A DNA stretch of 64,000 nt from Pontibacillus litoralis JSM 072002 (lineage in GTDB: Bacteria; Bacillota; Bacilli; Bacillales; BH030062). The translations under genes and the position numbers were made by a program. Shown piece by piece: positions 9,094 through 19,036 of this stretch. The notes under the pieces are model-generated. The model was not told the origin of the DNA and searched no databases. It saw only the letters and a list, made by a program, of their open reading frames with translations. How positions within the stretch are numbered: the stretch's first letter is position 1; each line of letters begins with the position of its first letter. The DNA lies in assembly GCF_000775615.1 (NCBI RefSeq), contig NZ_AVPG01000002.1, forward strand, positions 62,001 to 126,000, written 5' to 3'.

Positions 9094-9873
9094 TTATTCA
9101 TGGACCAAATCCATTTGACTTAAAATATTTCTTAGCTTAAACAATGCTTTTGTATGAATTTGAGAGATTCTCGACGTCGTTAATTCTAATACCGTTCCTA
9201 TTTCTGTTAGCGTTAACTCTTCATCGTAAAACAAACTAATTACCGTTTTCTCTTTATCATTTAATTGTTGAATCGCTGCTGCTAATTCTTCATAATTCTC
9301 TTCTTTAATGACATTTGTCATTGGCGTTATCATCGACGTGTCTGGGACTGAATGCCCAATCCCTTCATTATGATCCTGGTTATCTTTAGGTTTCTCTTCC
9401 ATCGATAACACATTAGCAAGCAATGTGTCCTTGACAATCCCCTCTACTTCTTCTGGGGCTAAACCAAGTTGCTGCGCTATTTCTTTTGATGTTGGCGGTC
9501 GTTGCAATTGTTGTTCTAATTGTTCAGATACTTGTTCAATTTTCTTCGATTTATCGCGGACAGAACGGGGAAGCCAGTCTTCTTTACGGAGACCATCCAT
9601 AATTGCCCCTCTTATTCTGAATGATGCATATGTGTCAAACTTCAAGTCTCGCTTCGTATCAAACTTTTCAATTGCATCATACAAGCCTACTAGCCCTAAG
9701 CTCTTTATATCCTCTTTACTAACGCTTTGGGGAAGGTGTGCAGAAATACGTTGTACATGATAGTTTACTAAGTACAAATAGGTACGCACTAACTCATTTG
9801 CAGCTTCGATGTCTTTTTCTTGCTCCCACATTACCCAAAGATTGTGTTCTTGGGAAGTTGCATGAATCATCAT
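9094..9873 (-). CDS. sigD: RNA polymerase sigma factor SigD (sigma-28/FliA type)
   Basis: Sigma factor for late flagellar, motility and autolysin genes. Region 2 is clear: KEDIKSLGLVGLYDAIEKFD and FDTYASFRIRGAIMDGLRKEDW, about residues 50-100. Region 3 is PTSKEIAQQLGLAPEEVEGI. The region 4 helix-turn-helix is LTLTEIGTVLELTTSRISQI near residue 225. AAGGAGG is 8 bases before the first ATG. It is about 26 kb from the flgB promoter; in B. subtilis such a promoter-distal position helps set the motile/chaining switch. It stands between a small membrane protein gene and the FapA-like gene. Confidence 0.97.
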   Translation of the reverse strand: MMIHATSQEHNLWVMWEQEKDIEAANELVRTYLYLVNYHVQRISAHLPQSVSKEDIKSLGLVGLYDAIEKFDTKRDLKFDTYASFRIRGAIMDGLRKEDWLPRSVRDKSKKIEQVSEQLEQQLQRPPTSKEIAQQLGLAPEEVEGIVKDTLLANVLSMEEKPKDNQDHNEGIGHSVPDTSMITPMTNVIKEENYEELAAAIQQLNDKEKTVISLFYDEELTLTEIGTVLELTTSRISQIHTKALFKLRNILSQMDLVHE

Positions 9874-9899
9874 TATACCTTCCTCCTTACCCCATTCAT

Positions 9900-10214
9900 T
9901 TAGTTCTTTTGATCTTCTGACAATAAATCTTGCACGTGCTCAGATACTTTTTCAATTGCTTCTTCACTATACTCGTTGGGACTGTCTTCTGCCGCTACAT
10001 GATTATCTAGCGGCATAGAACCTGTTTGCTGAATGGTTTGCATCCCATAATGAATGGCAAACCGAAATAAAAACATGCAAATATAACAAAAGGAAAATAT
10101 ATAAAAACCACGAATCAAGGAAGTTTCCCACGTGTTACTAGTAATTGAAAGAAAAAAGGAAATTCCCGCTACACATAATGCAAAGTATAAATTCCACATA
10201 ATTGATCCAACCAT
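9900..10214 (-). CDS. uncharacterised small membrane protein between cheD and sigD
   Basis: A 104-residue protein, not recognised. Two hydrophobic segments (about residues 5-23 and 34-55) are followed by an acidic soluble tail (EDSPNEYSEEAIEKVSEHVQDLLSEDQ) predicted to be helical. I chose the ATG at 10214, one base after the cheD stop (TAA-A-ATG), which suggests translational coupling; an in-frame GTG at 10232 would overlap cheD. It is 26 bases upstream of sigD. B. subtilis has no gene here. A function related to SigD or chemotaxis is inferred only from position. Confidence 0.75.
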   Translation of the reverse strand: MVGSIMWNLYFALCVAGISFFLSITSNTWETSLIRGFYIFSFCYICMFLFRFAIHYGMQTIQQTGSMPLDNHVAAEDSPNEYSEEAIEKVSEHVQDLLSEDQKN

Positions 10215-10215
10215 T

Positions 10216-10713
10216 TTAAATTTGTGACACACCCTTGTTTACCGTTCTAATTTCTAATAGTGCTGTTGTAGGGTCAAACTCAATAGTCCGCCCGCTATTT
10301 CCCCCACAATCTTCCGCTACAAGCGGTATACGATAACGTTGCAGTTGCTCCTTTACGGACTCTACATTTCTCGGCCCGATACGCATCATTTCATTCGCAG
10401 ATGTAAATGCGAACATTTGTGCTCCTCCGGCGATTTTAGCTTTTATAGCATATTTACGTGCTCCTAAAGCTTGAACTTTCAATAATAGTTCTCCAATCCC
10501 AGTATCAGCATATTTAGCAGTATTCAATGTCTTTTCTCTAGCTAAACTCGAATTAGGAAGCATGACGTGGACCATTCCTGCTACATGTTTCGCTTCATCA
10601 AATAAAACAACACCTACACAAGAGCCTAATCCAGATGTACGTATTCTTTGGGGAGATTGAACAACATTTAAATCGGCAATTCCAACCTTCACAACCGTGG
10701 AGACATCAATCAT
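10216..10713 (-). CDS. cheD: chemoreceptor glutamine deamidase CheD
   Basis: Deamidates Gln residues of methyl-accepting chemotaxis receptors and, when bound to CheC, takes part in adaptation. The Cys protease-like triad can be read as T26, C32 and H49 in [16 protein letters not shown] and [10 protein letters not shown]. Other conserved parts are KIAGGAQMF and the C-terminal [11 protein letters not shown]. The length of 165 residues is normal. The ATG overlaps the cheC stop by eight bases, so the CheC and CheD partners are translationally coupled. Confidence 0.97.
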   Translation of the reverse strand: MIDVSTVVKVGIADLNVVQSPQRIRTSGLGSCVGVVLFDEAKHVAGMVHVMLPNSSLAREKTLNTAKYADTGIGELLLKVQALGARKYAIKAKIAGGAQMFAFTSANEMMRIGPRNVESVKEQLQRYRIPLVAEDCGGNSGRTIEFDPTTALLEIRTVNKGVSQI

Positions 10714-11341
10714 CTTGAATGACCCCTAACGCTGTGAAAATCGTTTCAAATGAGTTAGGGTCTGGAAGTAAGAAAAAGTGTCCCTTCACTTCTTGCTCAC
10801 TTTCTTCAACATCCATTAACGAAGTGTTGACAACAATTGCATAATCACTAACTTGGGAAAGTTCAATTAAACCGATACTCAATATTGCGCCAACCATATC
10901 AACCGCTACAGAAGGGACGGACGGTTGAATATTTAATCGAGTAAAATCAGATAACGATGTTAAGTAAGACCCGGATACAATATTCCCCAACTCTTGAAAA
11001 GCTGATATAGCTAATTCATTCTTTTGCGAAGTCGAAAAGGTGAAGGTTTCATCCCCCGTCATTCGATGGACGAAACGATCTGCTTCTTCTGGAGATAGAA
11101 CAAAGAACATGCTCCCTGTAATATCCCCTTCTATTCTTAGAAAAACAGCTACTAATACCCGCTCTGGCCCACCAACAATATCCATCATTTCATCAAAGGA
11201 AACAATTTTTACTGCTGGCACTTTCATTTCGATTTTTCTATTTAGAATTTGTGATAAAGATGTTGCAGCATTTCCTGCGCCTATATTTCCTATTTCTTTT
11301 AATACATCCATGTGAAGAGAGGTAAAACGATCCATATACAT
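10706..11341 (-). CDS. cheC: CheY-P phosphatase CheC
   Basis: Dephosphorylates CheY-P, stimulated by CheD, as one of the B. subtilis-type adaptation systems. Both catalytic E-x2-N sites are intact: [19 protein letters not shown] near residue 16 and [18 protein letters not shown] near residue 116. This matches two-site CheC of about 210 residues. GGGTGA lies 7 bases before the ATG at 11341, only 7 bases after cheW. Confidence 0.96.
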   Translation of the reverse strand: MYMDRFTSLHMDVLKEIGNIGAGNAATSLSQILNRKIEMKVPAVKIVSFDEMMDIVGGPERVLVAVFLRIEGDITGSMFFVLSPEEADRFVHRMTGDETFTFSTSQKNELAISAFQELGNIVSGSYLTSLSDFTRLNIQPSVPSVAVDMVGAILSIGLIELSQVSDYAIVVNTSLMDVEESEQEVKGHFFLLPDPNSFETIFTALGVIQDD

Positions 11342-11348
11342 CTTCGTT

Positions 11349-11816
11349 TCACCCTTCTACTGCTTTTAAGTTGTTTAATTCTTTAACGGTTAATACTTTA
11401 GATAAATTCAACAATACGAGTAAACGATTGCCTTGCTTCGCTACACCTCTTATATATTCCACATCAACCGTACCGACGACTTCTGGTGCTGGTTCAATCA
11501 TGTCTTCAGAAATGTCAATTACATCATTCGCTGCATCGACAATAATACCTATTTCTATATCTTCAATACGGACTATAATCATACGAGTACTATCTGTATA
11601 CGGCAGTTCTTCCAAACCAAAGCGAGTTCTTAAATCAATAATAGGTGTCACAACTCCCCGTAAATTGATTACCCCTTTCATAAAGTTATAGGTCCGAGGA
11701 ACTCTTGTTATATGCTGCATTCTTTCAATAGAACCTACTTGTTGTACAGGTATCCCATATTCTTCATGATTAAGCTGGAAAACGATAAATTTGTCGTCTT
11801 GAAGGTTCTCCGGCAT
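11349..11816 (-). CDS. cheW: chemotaxis coupling protein CheW
   Basis: Adaptor that links receptors to the kinase CheA in polar arrays. The 155 residues are a single SH3-like double-barrel CheW domain: FIVFQLNHEEYGIPV, then ITRVPRTYNFMKGVINLRGVVTPIIDLR, then RLLVLLNLSKVL. It follows cheA by 13 bases and precedes cheC by 7. No CheV is seen in this window. Confidence 0.97.
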   Translation of the reverse strand: MPENLQDDKFIVFQLNHEEYGIPVQQVGSIERMQHITRVPRTYNFMKGVINLRGVVTPIIDLRTRFGLEELPYTDSTRMIIVRIEDIEIGIIVDAANDVIDISEDMIEPAPEVVGTVDVEYIRGVAKQGNRLLVLLNLSKVLTVKELNNLKAVEG

Positions 11817-11829
11817 AATACCCCTCCTA

Positions 11830-13896
11830 TCATTTTATAAGTGCATTCGTATCTAAAATTAATGCTACTTGACCATCACCTAAAATCGTTGCACCTGATA
11901 TGGCAAACACGTTGGTTAAATAATTTCCAAGTGATTTTAATACTACCTCTTGTTGACCAATGAATGAATTAACAACAAGGCCAGCCATCTTTTCGCCTCG
12001 ACGGACAATGACAACGGAATAATGCTCTTCTTCCTCCAACGTCTCTGGAACTTCTAGAATACTTTTTAAATCCACTAACGGGATAACGCTACCTCGAAAG
12101 TCCATGACTAGTTTGTTGTGGGCATGCATAATGTCTTTCTTGCTCACGATAGCTGTTTCGATAATAGAAGATAGAGGAACAGCATATTTTTCATTTTGCA
12201 CTTCGACGAGCATGACGGAAATGATCGATAATGTTAATGGTAATTGGATAGAGAATTTCGTACCTTCATTTTGCTTAGAATCTATGGAAATGGAGCCTCC
12301 TAAAGATTCAATTGTGTTCTTCACTACATCAAGGCCGACACCACGGCCAGATACATCGGAAATTTTATCAGCAGTAGAAAATCCACTTGCCATAATTAAC
12401 TCCGCCACTTGATAATCTTCCATCGTCTCAGATTGCTCTTGTGTTACAACTCCGTTTTCAATTGCCTTCTTCAACACTTTCTTTCGATTAATTCCACCGC
12501 CATCATCGGTTACCTCAATAAATACGTGATTACCGCTATGGTAAGCTTTTAATTGTAGTGTACCTTCTTCTGGCTTCCCTTTTTCTACTCGTTCTTCTGG
12601 CATCTCGATACCGTGGTCAAGGGAGTTTCGAATTAAATGTACGAGTGGATCACCGATTTCATCAATCACTGTTCTGTCTAACTCTGTTTCCGCACCGATA
12701 ATTTGAAGGTTGACTTTTTTCTGCAAATCTCTTGTTAATTGACGTACCATTCGAGGGAATCTATTAAATACTTGTTCAACTGGAACCATGCGCATATTTA
12801 ATATAATAGTTTGTAAGTCCCCTGAAATTCGTGACATCCTTTCAACGGTTTCTTGTAATTCACTATGCTCAAGGTCGTTGGATATTTGCTCCAATCTACC
12901 TCGATCAATGACAAGTTCTTCAAATAAATTCATTAATACATCTAATCGCTCGATGTTAACTCGTATCGTTTTACTTTGCGTGGCTGCTTTTTGTGTTTGC
13001 GTGTTTGATTCATTTTTTTCCGATTTAGATGCTACTTCAGGTGCTTTTGATTCTTTCTTATCGAGTTCTTGTTCAGATAAAGGTGAAGCTTCTGAATGTG
13101 GCTTTTGATTTGTATCATTGGTAACTAGTGAAACGTGCGCGCTTTCAACTTCTGATACGTTCATAATGCGTCTTTCTATTTCCTCTATATCCATCTTTGA
13201 AATAACCACGACGGAAAAGCTTGTGTCAAAGTTCTCTTCTTCAAGTTGCTCAACTGGTGGAATAGATTTAATCACTTCACCTATGTCTTCAATTACTTCA
13301 AACACCATGAATACTCGAGCGCCTTTTAATAGGCAATTATTATCTAATTTCACATCAATTTGATAGTTCATAAATCCTTGTTCAGTAGATTCTTGTAATA
13401 CGGTTTGCTCAAATTCATTTAATGTTAATTCCATATTTTCTGCCGAAACAGTTTGATTCTTCACTTGATCTTGTTTTTTGATTGCTGTTCCTGATTGTTG
13501 CACTTCAGCCGGTTTTTCACCATTTTCAATCCGCTTTAACTTCTCTACAATAACTTCAACATTTCGTTCGCCACTTCCACCGGCTGCAATATCTGTAACC
13601 ATTGCTTCCAAATCGTCAACAGATTCAAATACGATATCTAACATATCCGAATCCACTACCACTTTATTATTACGAACTGCATCAAGGACATTTTCCATTT
13701 TATGTGTCAAATTTGCTAAATCTTGATAGCCCATCGTTGCTGCCATCCCTTTAAGGGTGTGTGCAGATCGAAATATTTCACCAACAATCGTCATATCTTC
13801 TGGACTGTTTTCCAATTCTAGTAAGGAATCGTTAACGGTTTGCAAATGTTCCTTACTTTCTTCGATAAACACTTCTAAATATTGATTCAATTCCAT
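11830..13896 (-). CDS. cheA: chemotaxis sensor histidine kinase CheA
   Basis: Autophosphorylates in response to receptors and passes phosphate to CheY and CheB. Domains in order are HPt (residues 1-105, phosphorylated H46 in SAHTLKG), a P2 response-regulator binding region (about 165-265), an acidic linker, a P3 dimerisation helix pair, the P4 kinase with LIRNSLDHGIE (N box) and DDGGGINRK and SGRGVGLDVVK (G boxes), and a CheW-like P5. An in-frame GTG at 13905 overlaps the GAGG ribosome site. ATG at 13896 has the best spacing and makes the His number equal to that of B. subtilis; ATG at 13899 is the alternative. Confidence 0.97.
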   Translation of the reverse strand: MELNQYLEVFIEESKEHLQTVNDSLLELENSPEDMTIVGEIFRSAHTLKGMAATMGYQDLANLTHKMENVLDAVRNNKVVVDSDMLDIVFESVDDLEAMVTDIAAGGSGERNVEVIVEKLKRIENGEKPAEVQQSGTAIKKQDQVKNQTVSAENMELTLNEFEQTVLQESTEQGFMNYQIDVKLDNNCLLKGARVFMVFEVIEDIGEVIKSIPPVEQLEEENFDTSFSVVVISKMDIEEIERRIMNVSEVESAHVSLVTNDTNQKPHSEASPLSEQELDKKESKAPEVASKSEKNESNTQTQKAATQSKTIRVNIERLDVLMNLFEELVIDRGRLEQISNDLEHSELQETVERMSRISGDLQTIILNMRMVPVEQVFNRFPRMVRQLTRDLQKKVNLQIIGAETELDRTVIDEIGDPLVHLIRNSLDHGIEMPEERVEKGKPEEGTLQLKAYHSGNHVFIEVTDDGGGINRKKVLKKAIENGVVTQEQSETMEDYQVAELIMASGFSTADKISDVSGRGVGLDVVKNTIESLGGSISIDSKQNEGTKFSIQLPLTLSIISVMLVEVQNEKYAVPLSSIIETAIVSKKDIMHAHNKLVMDFRGSVIPLVDLKSILEVPETLEEEEHYSVVIVRRGEKMAGLVVNSFIGQQEVVLKSLGNYLTNVFAISGATILGDGQVALILDTNALIK

Positions 13897-13910
13897 CATT
13901 GTCACCTCAT

Positions 13911-14990
13911 TTATTTCCCAATAGCCTTCATTAATGTTCGACTAATATCCTTTAGATGAACTACCTCATTTACTTGTTTCGTTAATACAGCTGCTTTCGG
14001 CATACCGTATACAATGGATGATTGTGCTGATTCTGCTATGGCAATTGTATTTGGCGCTTTTGCTTTTAACTGCTCTAAGCCAAGCGCACCGTCTGCGCCC
14101 ATTCCTGTCATAATGACGGTATATAATTGAACACCCTCTAGGTTTATTAGTGACTGCAACATACTATCAACCGATGGACGATGCCCTTTTATTGGAGGTT
14201 GTTGATGCAAACGAATAGATAAAGTTCCATCCGATTGTTGTAAAATATTCATATGATAATCACCAGGGGCAATATAGGCCACACCATTTGTTAACGTTTC
14301 TTCATTTTCAGCTTCTTTTACTTTTATTTTGGATAATGTGTTCAACCTATTTGCTAATGACTTCGTAAAACCTGGTGGCATATGTTGGACAATTACAATA
14401 GGTGCTGGAAAATCGACTGGGAAATCTGTTAATACTTGCTGCAACGCTCTAGGTCCACCCGTAGACGTACCAATAGCTACCAATTTATTTCTTTTATCCA
14501 AAGACGGCTTCTTCCTTATTTGGATCTCATTTTCTGTAGTAGACTGAGTCTCTATGGATGGGGCACTTTTTGGTTGCATATTGCCTACATTTGCATGGGA
14601 TGCGCCATACACCTTATGTACAATTTTATGTTTAATGGTTTCAATATCTAATGAAATAGAACCAGATGGCTTACGAATAAAATCTACGGCACCAATTTCC
14701 ATTGCCCTTAGCGTACTTTCTGCACCTTGTGTTGTGACACTTGATAGCATCACGACAGGAATCGGGTGGTCCTTCATGATATGTTCTAAACAAGTTAGAC
14801 CATCCATTACCGGCATTTCAACATCTAGTGTAACTACATCTGGTTGCAACTCGTTTACCTTATTTAAACCGTCTTGCCCATTTCTTGCGACTCCTACTAC
14901 AGTCATTCTTGGGTCTTCTTCAATAATGTCACGTATCATTTTTCTCATAAAAGCAGAATCATCTATTACTAAAACATGTATTTGTTTCAT
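13911..14990 (-). CDS. cheB: receptor methylesterase/response regulator CheB
   Basis: Removes methyl groups from chemoreceptor glutamates. The receiver domain (residues 1-120) has acid pocket D10/D11 and phosphoacceptor D56 in VTLDVEMPVMDG. After a linker, the esterase domain carries its Ser-His-Asp triad in AIGTSTGGPRAL, VQHMPPGFTKSLA and MTGMGADGALGLE. It lies between flhG and cheA, spaced 6 and 14 bases. The receptor methyltransferase cheR is not in this window. Confidence 0.97.
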   Translation of the reverse strand: MKQIHVLVIDDSAFMRKMIRDIIEEDPRMTVVGVARNGQDGLNKVNELQPDVVTLDVEMPVMDGLTCLEHIMKDHPIPVVMLSSVTTQGAESTLRAMEIGAVDFIRKPSGSISLDIETIKHKIVHKVYGASHANVGNMQPKSAPSIETQSTTENEIQIRKKPSLDKRNKLVAIGTSTGGPRALQQVLTDFPVDFPAPIVIVQHMPPGFTKSLANRLNTLSKIKVKEAENEETLTNGVAYIAPGDYHMNILQQSDGTLSIRLHQQPPIKGHRPSVDSMLQSLINLEGVQLYTVIMTGMGADGALGLEQLKAKAPNTIAIAESAQSSIVYGMPKAAVLTKQVNEVVHLKDISRTLMKAIGK

Positions 14991-14996
14991 AGCATT

Positions 14997-15857
14997 CTAC
15001 CTTTCTCGTATCAATTGCTTTAATTTAGTAACAAAGTTTCTCTGTTCCTTTTGCTTTGGTGCTATATACCCCAAATAATTGGAAACTATACCCCGCAATC
15101 TCTTACTTACTTTGGCATGTTCCCTATACTTCGTAAACGGGATTTGTTGTATAACTGCTTTCGAAACAATCGAATCATCTGGAAGCAAGCCTAGCGGATA
15201 AATCTGTTTGTATAAAAAACGGGATACAACTTGTTGCAATCGATTCATGGTTTGTTCCCCGACTTTATGACTAGACACTCGATTCATTACAATATAAATA
15301 GGTGGAGATCCTGGATGACGCATGATATGTTTAATCATTGCATATCCATCTGTAATCGCTGTTGGTTCAGGTGTCGTTACGATAATGGCTTCATCGGCAG
15401 CTAATACAAACGCCAAACTATGATTCGTTACACCTGCCCCCATATCAAAGAAAATGTAGTCATAGTCATTTAGAATTAATTGTAGCTGGTGAAAAAAGTA
15501 CTCCATTTTGGCATCATCTAACTGAAATACAGACGCTAATCCGGAACCTGCAGCAATATATGCTAAACCGTACGGACTATGTTCGATAATTTCATGAATC
15601 GCAGTATTTTCTTCAAACAAATCAACGATCGACTTCTTTGGATGTAAGCCTAATAGAATATCAATATTGCCCATTCCAATATCCAAATCGAAAATAAGTA
15701 CCTTTTTACTTTTTTCGGTTAAGGTGAGGGCAAAATTCAATACGAAATTCGATTTTCCAACTCCGCCTTTGCCACTAGCAACTGCTATCGTCTTCGCTTC
15801 TGTATGATGTTGAATACGGCTGAATTGTTGTCTTAGCTTATGAGCTTGATCTTTCAT
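14997..15857 (-). CDS. flhG: MinD-like ATPase FlhG
   Basis: ParA/MinD-type ATPase (YlxH in B. subtilis) that stimulates the FlhF GTPase and helps set flagellar number and position. It has the deviant Walker A SGKGGVGKSNFVLN near residue 28, switch II IFFDMGAG around residue 143, an N-terminal amphipathic FlhF-activating segment (DQAHKLRQQF) and a C-terminal basic region. The 286 residues overlap the end of flhF by 20 bases, indicating coupled translation of the two partners. Confidence 0.96.
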   Translation of the reverse strand: MKDQAHKLRQQFSRIQHHTEAKTIAVASGKGGVGKSNFVLNFALTLTEKSKKVLIFDLDIGMGNIDILLGLHPKKSIVDLFEENTAIHEIIEHSPYGLAYIAAGSGLASVFQLDDAKMEYFFHQLQLILNDYDYIFFDMGAGVTNHSLAFVLAADEAIIVTTPEPTAITDGYAMIKHIMRHPGSPPIYIVMNRVSSHKVGEQTMNRLQQVVSRFLYKQIYPLGLLPDDSIVSKAVIQQIPFTKYREHAKVSKRLRGIVSNYLGYIAPKQKEQRNFVTKLKQLIRER

Positions 15858-16986
15858 TCAAACGTTCACCAACTATTTGATTAATTAAGATATCTCGGCT
15901 AGCTTCTATTATATCATCTGGTACATTTTGACCATTTGTCAAGTAAGCAATACCTAATTTATGTTTAATAATTAAGTCTATCACCCCTCCAAATTGAGAC
16001 GTTTCATCTACCTTTGTAAAAATTAATTGCTTTATTGGTATTGCCGAAAACTGCTCATATATATCATTCATATCTTTTACTTTACTCGTGCAGGAGAGCA
16101 CCAAAAACGTTTGTATATCTTCTTTGAAATCAACTACTTTTTGTAACTCTTTCACGTACTGAGGATCTCGGAAGTTACGACCAGCAGTGTCAACTAGTAC
16201 TAAATCATACTGTTGTAACTTCTGTCTTGCCTCATAATAATCATGAACGGAATAAGCAACTTCAATTGGGACATTTAATATTTTTGCATACGTTTTTAAT
16301 TGTTCTATTGCGGCAATTCTGTATGTATCCGTTGTGATAAATGCCACACTTTTTCGATGCTTTAACACAGCTTGAGCAGCAATTTTGGCAATTGTTGTTG
16401 TCTTACCAACGCCTGTTGGGCCGACTACATGTACAAATTGTTTGCTATAATCAATGCCACCAAATTGGTGATGTAGTAGCCGGTCTTCCAATACTTCCCC
16501 TATCCATTCCATGCACTGAGACGTAGAGACGGGTCCTTTCGCCGTATAATATCTTTCTAACAATGGGTGAACGATTGTCTTTGCTAAAGTATGGGACATT
16601 TCTTGCTCCATTAAATGTTCAAAAGTAGCCTGAATAGGCTCAGGATAATACGTTGGAGAGGCGGTTTGATGCTCCATCAACGTTTTTAGTTCCTGTAGTT
16701 CCCTTTGCCACTCATTGGATGCACGAGCATTTATAGCCTCTGTTTGATCAACAATGGAAGATGACAAAGGTTTCTTCTCAATAGGTGTTGAAACAGGTAA
16801 ATGATTTGCGTTCAATTCTGGATCAACAGCAGCAACCACCTCAATATTCGTTTTTCTAAACAACCCTAAGAAGCCACCTTTTTGTATCGTTCGAGAATGT
16901 AGAATGACAGCATCTTTACCTAATTCTTTCCGCACTTGATTCATCGCTTCTGGCATTGTGGGGGCAACGTATTTCTTTACCTTCAT
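15838..16986 (-). CDS. flhF: SRP-type GTPase FlhF
   Basis: Third member of the SRP GTPase family after Ffh and FtsY; it specifies where basal bodies form. The N-terminal B domain is basic (MKVKKYVAPTMPEAMNQVRK). The NG domain has G1 [15 protein letters not shown] near residue 190, DTAGRNFRDP and TKVDETSQFGGVID. The length of 382 residues fits. The ATG overlaps the flhA stop (4 bases), and its own end overlaps flhG by 20 bases. Confidence 0.96.
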   Translation of the reverse strand: MKVKKYVAPTMPEAMNQVRKELGKDAVILHSRTIQKGGFLGLFRKTNIEVVAAVDPELNANHLPVSTPIEKKPLSSSIVDQTEAINARASNEWQRELQELKTLMEHQTASPTYYPEPIQATFEHLMEQEMSHTLAKTIVHPLLERYYTAKGPVSTSQCMEWIGEVLEDRLLHHQFGGIDYSKQFVHVVGPTGVGKTTTIAKIAAQAVLKHRKSVAFITTDTYRIAAIEQLKTYAKILNVPIEVAYSVHDYYEARQKLQQYDLVLVDTAGRNFRDPQYVKELQKVVDFKEDIQTFLVLSCTSKVKDMNDIYEQFSAIPIKQLIFTKVDETSQFGGVIDLIIKHKLGIAYLTNGQNVPDDIIEASRDILINQIVGERLNERSSS

Positions 16987-19016
16987 GTTACATTCACCAC
17001 CCCTACACTTTGTACTTCTACATTTGGTTCTAATTCGTTATAAGAAAGGACTGACACTTGAGGCAAAAATCGTTCAAGTAACTGCTTCATATACATGCGA
17101 ACAGCTGGCGAGCAAAGAACAATTGGCATTTCAGATTGCAACGATAATTGCTCTGCTTCCTTTGCAACAGATTGAACAATCGCCTGCTGCATTTCAGGAT
17201 CAAGTGCTAAATAACTACCGTGTTCCGTTTGTTGAATATGCTCAGCGACCACCTTCTCTACCTTGCCCGATACAGTAACAACTTTGATTGAATCGCTCCC
17301 TTGAGCAAACTGTTTTGTGATTTGTACTGATAGCGCTTGACGCGCGTATTCAGCTAACAATTCTGTATCATTTGTCATTTTTCCAAAATCAGCTAGCGTT
17401 TCAAAAATAATAGGTAAATTCTTGATTGAAACATTTTCCCTTAACAGTTTAGCTAATACTTTTTGTACATCTCCAACGGCTAACGGTTCTGGTGTCACTT
17501 CTTCAACTAAAATAGGATGTGACGCCTTCAAGTGTTCTATTAATTGCTTTGTCTCTTGTCTACCTAATAATTCATGGGCGTGTCTTTTAATTACTTCTGT
17601 AATATGCGTTGATACGACAGACGGTGGATCGACAACCGTATAACCGAATAACTCTGCATCTTCTTTCGTTTCTTCATTAATCCATTTAGCAGGTAAACCG
17701 AATGCAGGCTCCTGAGTATCAATACCTTCAACAGTATCGTCATCCATGCCAGGACTCATTGCCAAATAATGATCGAGCAAAAGTTCCCCTTTCGCTACTT
17801 CATTCCCTTTTATGTTTAACCGATACTCATTCGGATTGAGTTGAATGTTATCCCGAATCCTTACCGTAGGGATTACAATTCCTAACTCGATTGCAAGCTG
17901 ACGACGAATCATGACAATACGATCCAACAAGTCCCCACCTTGGCTCGTATCAGCAAGAGGGATTAATGCATAACCAAACTCAAATTCAATTGGATCCATA
18001 TTAATTAATTCCACAACGTTATCTTGTGATTGCATATTGGCAGATACTTTTTTCTCTTCCTCATCCTCTACGGATATGTCTTCTTCCTCATCTGTTCGAG
18101 ATAACGCCCAGCCACCATATGCTAAAATGGCCGCGATAAATGCAGTTAACAGAAACGGAATTGGTGTAAACCCTAGACAAAATATTGTAGCAGCGGCGAT
18201 GTATAGTAATTTCGGATAACGTAATAATTGTTCTGTAACATCTGTCCCTAAATTACCATCCGAAGCAGCTCGAGTAACGGTAATACCTGTTGCAGTTGAA
18301 ATAAGTAATGCAGGAATTTGGCTCACTAATCCATCTCCAACTGTCAATCTCATATATGTATCAATCGCTTCGCCAAAACTCATTTCCATTTGTGTCATGC
18401 CTATAATAAGCCCGAAAAGAATGTTAATTAACACGATGATAATACCTGCAATGGCATCTCCTTTTACAAACTTACTCGCACCGTCCATTGCTCCATAGAA
18501 ATCAGCTTCCTTAGCAATTTTTTCTCGTCGATGTTTCGCTTGTTGTTCAGATATTAACCCCGCATTTAAATCCGCATCAATACTCATCTGTTTACCAGGC
18601 ATTGCATCAAGCGTAAATCGGGCAGCTACCTCGGACACACGCTCTGCCCCTTTCGTAATAACAAGGAATTGGATAATGACTAAGATGGCAAAGATAACAA
18701 AACCAACTAAAGCACTGTTTCCTGTAACAAATGTACCAAATGTGTCGATTACTCCTCCTGCTTCACCGTTAGCTAAGATCGAACGAGTTGTAGAAACATT
18801 TAAACCTAACCGGAATAAAGTTAATAACAGTAACAAGGAAGGAAATATGGAAAAATCCAATGCTTCATTAATATTCATCGTTACCAATATGACGATTAGC
18901 GCTAATGAAATGTTTATTAAAATTAATATACTTAGCAAAAACGGTGGTAACGGGATAACTAACATAATAATAATCATGATTACGCCCATTACAACCGAGA
19001 GATCTCTTAGTGACAT
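16983..19016 (-). CDS. flhA: flagellar export gate protein FlhA
   Basis: Major nonameric component of the flagellar type III export gate and docking platform for chaperone-substrate complexes. The N-terminal third has about eight membrane segments and the conserved FHIPEP-like cytoplasmic loop (ARFTLDAMPGKQMSIDADLNAG, residues about 140-160). The cytoplasmic domain (from about residue 330) has the usual four subdomains. The 677 residues are full length. It starts 20 bases after flhB. Confidence 0.97.
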   Translation of the reverse strand: MSLRDLSVVMGVIMIIIMLVIPLPPFLLSILILINISLALIVILVTMNINEALDFSIFPSLLLLLTLFRLGLNVSTTRSILANGEAGGVIDTFGTFVTGNSALVGFVIFAILVIIQFLVITKGAERVSEVAARFTLDAMPGKQMSIDADLNAGLISEQQAKHRREKIAKEADFYGAMDGASKFVKGDAIAGIIIVLINILFGLIIGMTQMEMSFGEAIDTYMRLTVGDGLVSQIPALLISTATGITVTRAASDGNLGTDVTEQLLRYPKLLYIAAATIFCLGFTPIPFLLTAFIAAILAYGGWALSRTDEEEDISVEDEEEKKVSANMQSQDNVVELINMDPIEFEFGYALIPLADTSQGGDLLDRIVMIRRQLAIELGIVIPTVRIRDNIQLNPNEYRLNIKGNEVAKGELLLDHYLAMSPGMDDDTVEGIDTQEPAFGLPAKWINEETKEDAELFGYTVVDPPSVVSTHITEVIKRHAHELLGRQETKQLIEHLKASHPILVEEVTPEPLAVGDVQKVLAKLLRENVSIKNLPIIFETLADFGKMTNDTELLAEYARQALSVQITKQFAQGSDSIKVVTVSGKVEKVVAEHIQQTEHGSYLALDPEMQQAIVQSVAKEAEQLSLQSEMPIVLCSPAVRMYMKQLLERFLPQVSVLSYNELEPNVEVQSVGVVNVT

Positions 19017-19036
19017 TGCTTTCTCTCCCTATTACT

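Noticed and set aside
14554-15078. 174-codon plus-strand open frame
   Set aside because: Antisense to cheB and flhG; both sense proteins have intact catalytic motifs.
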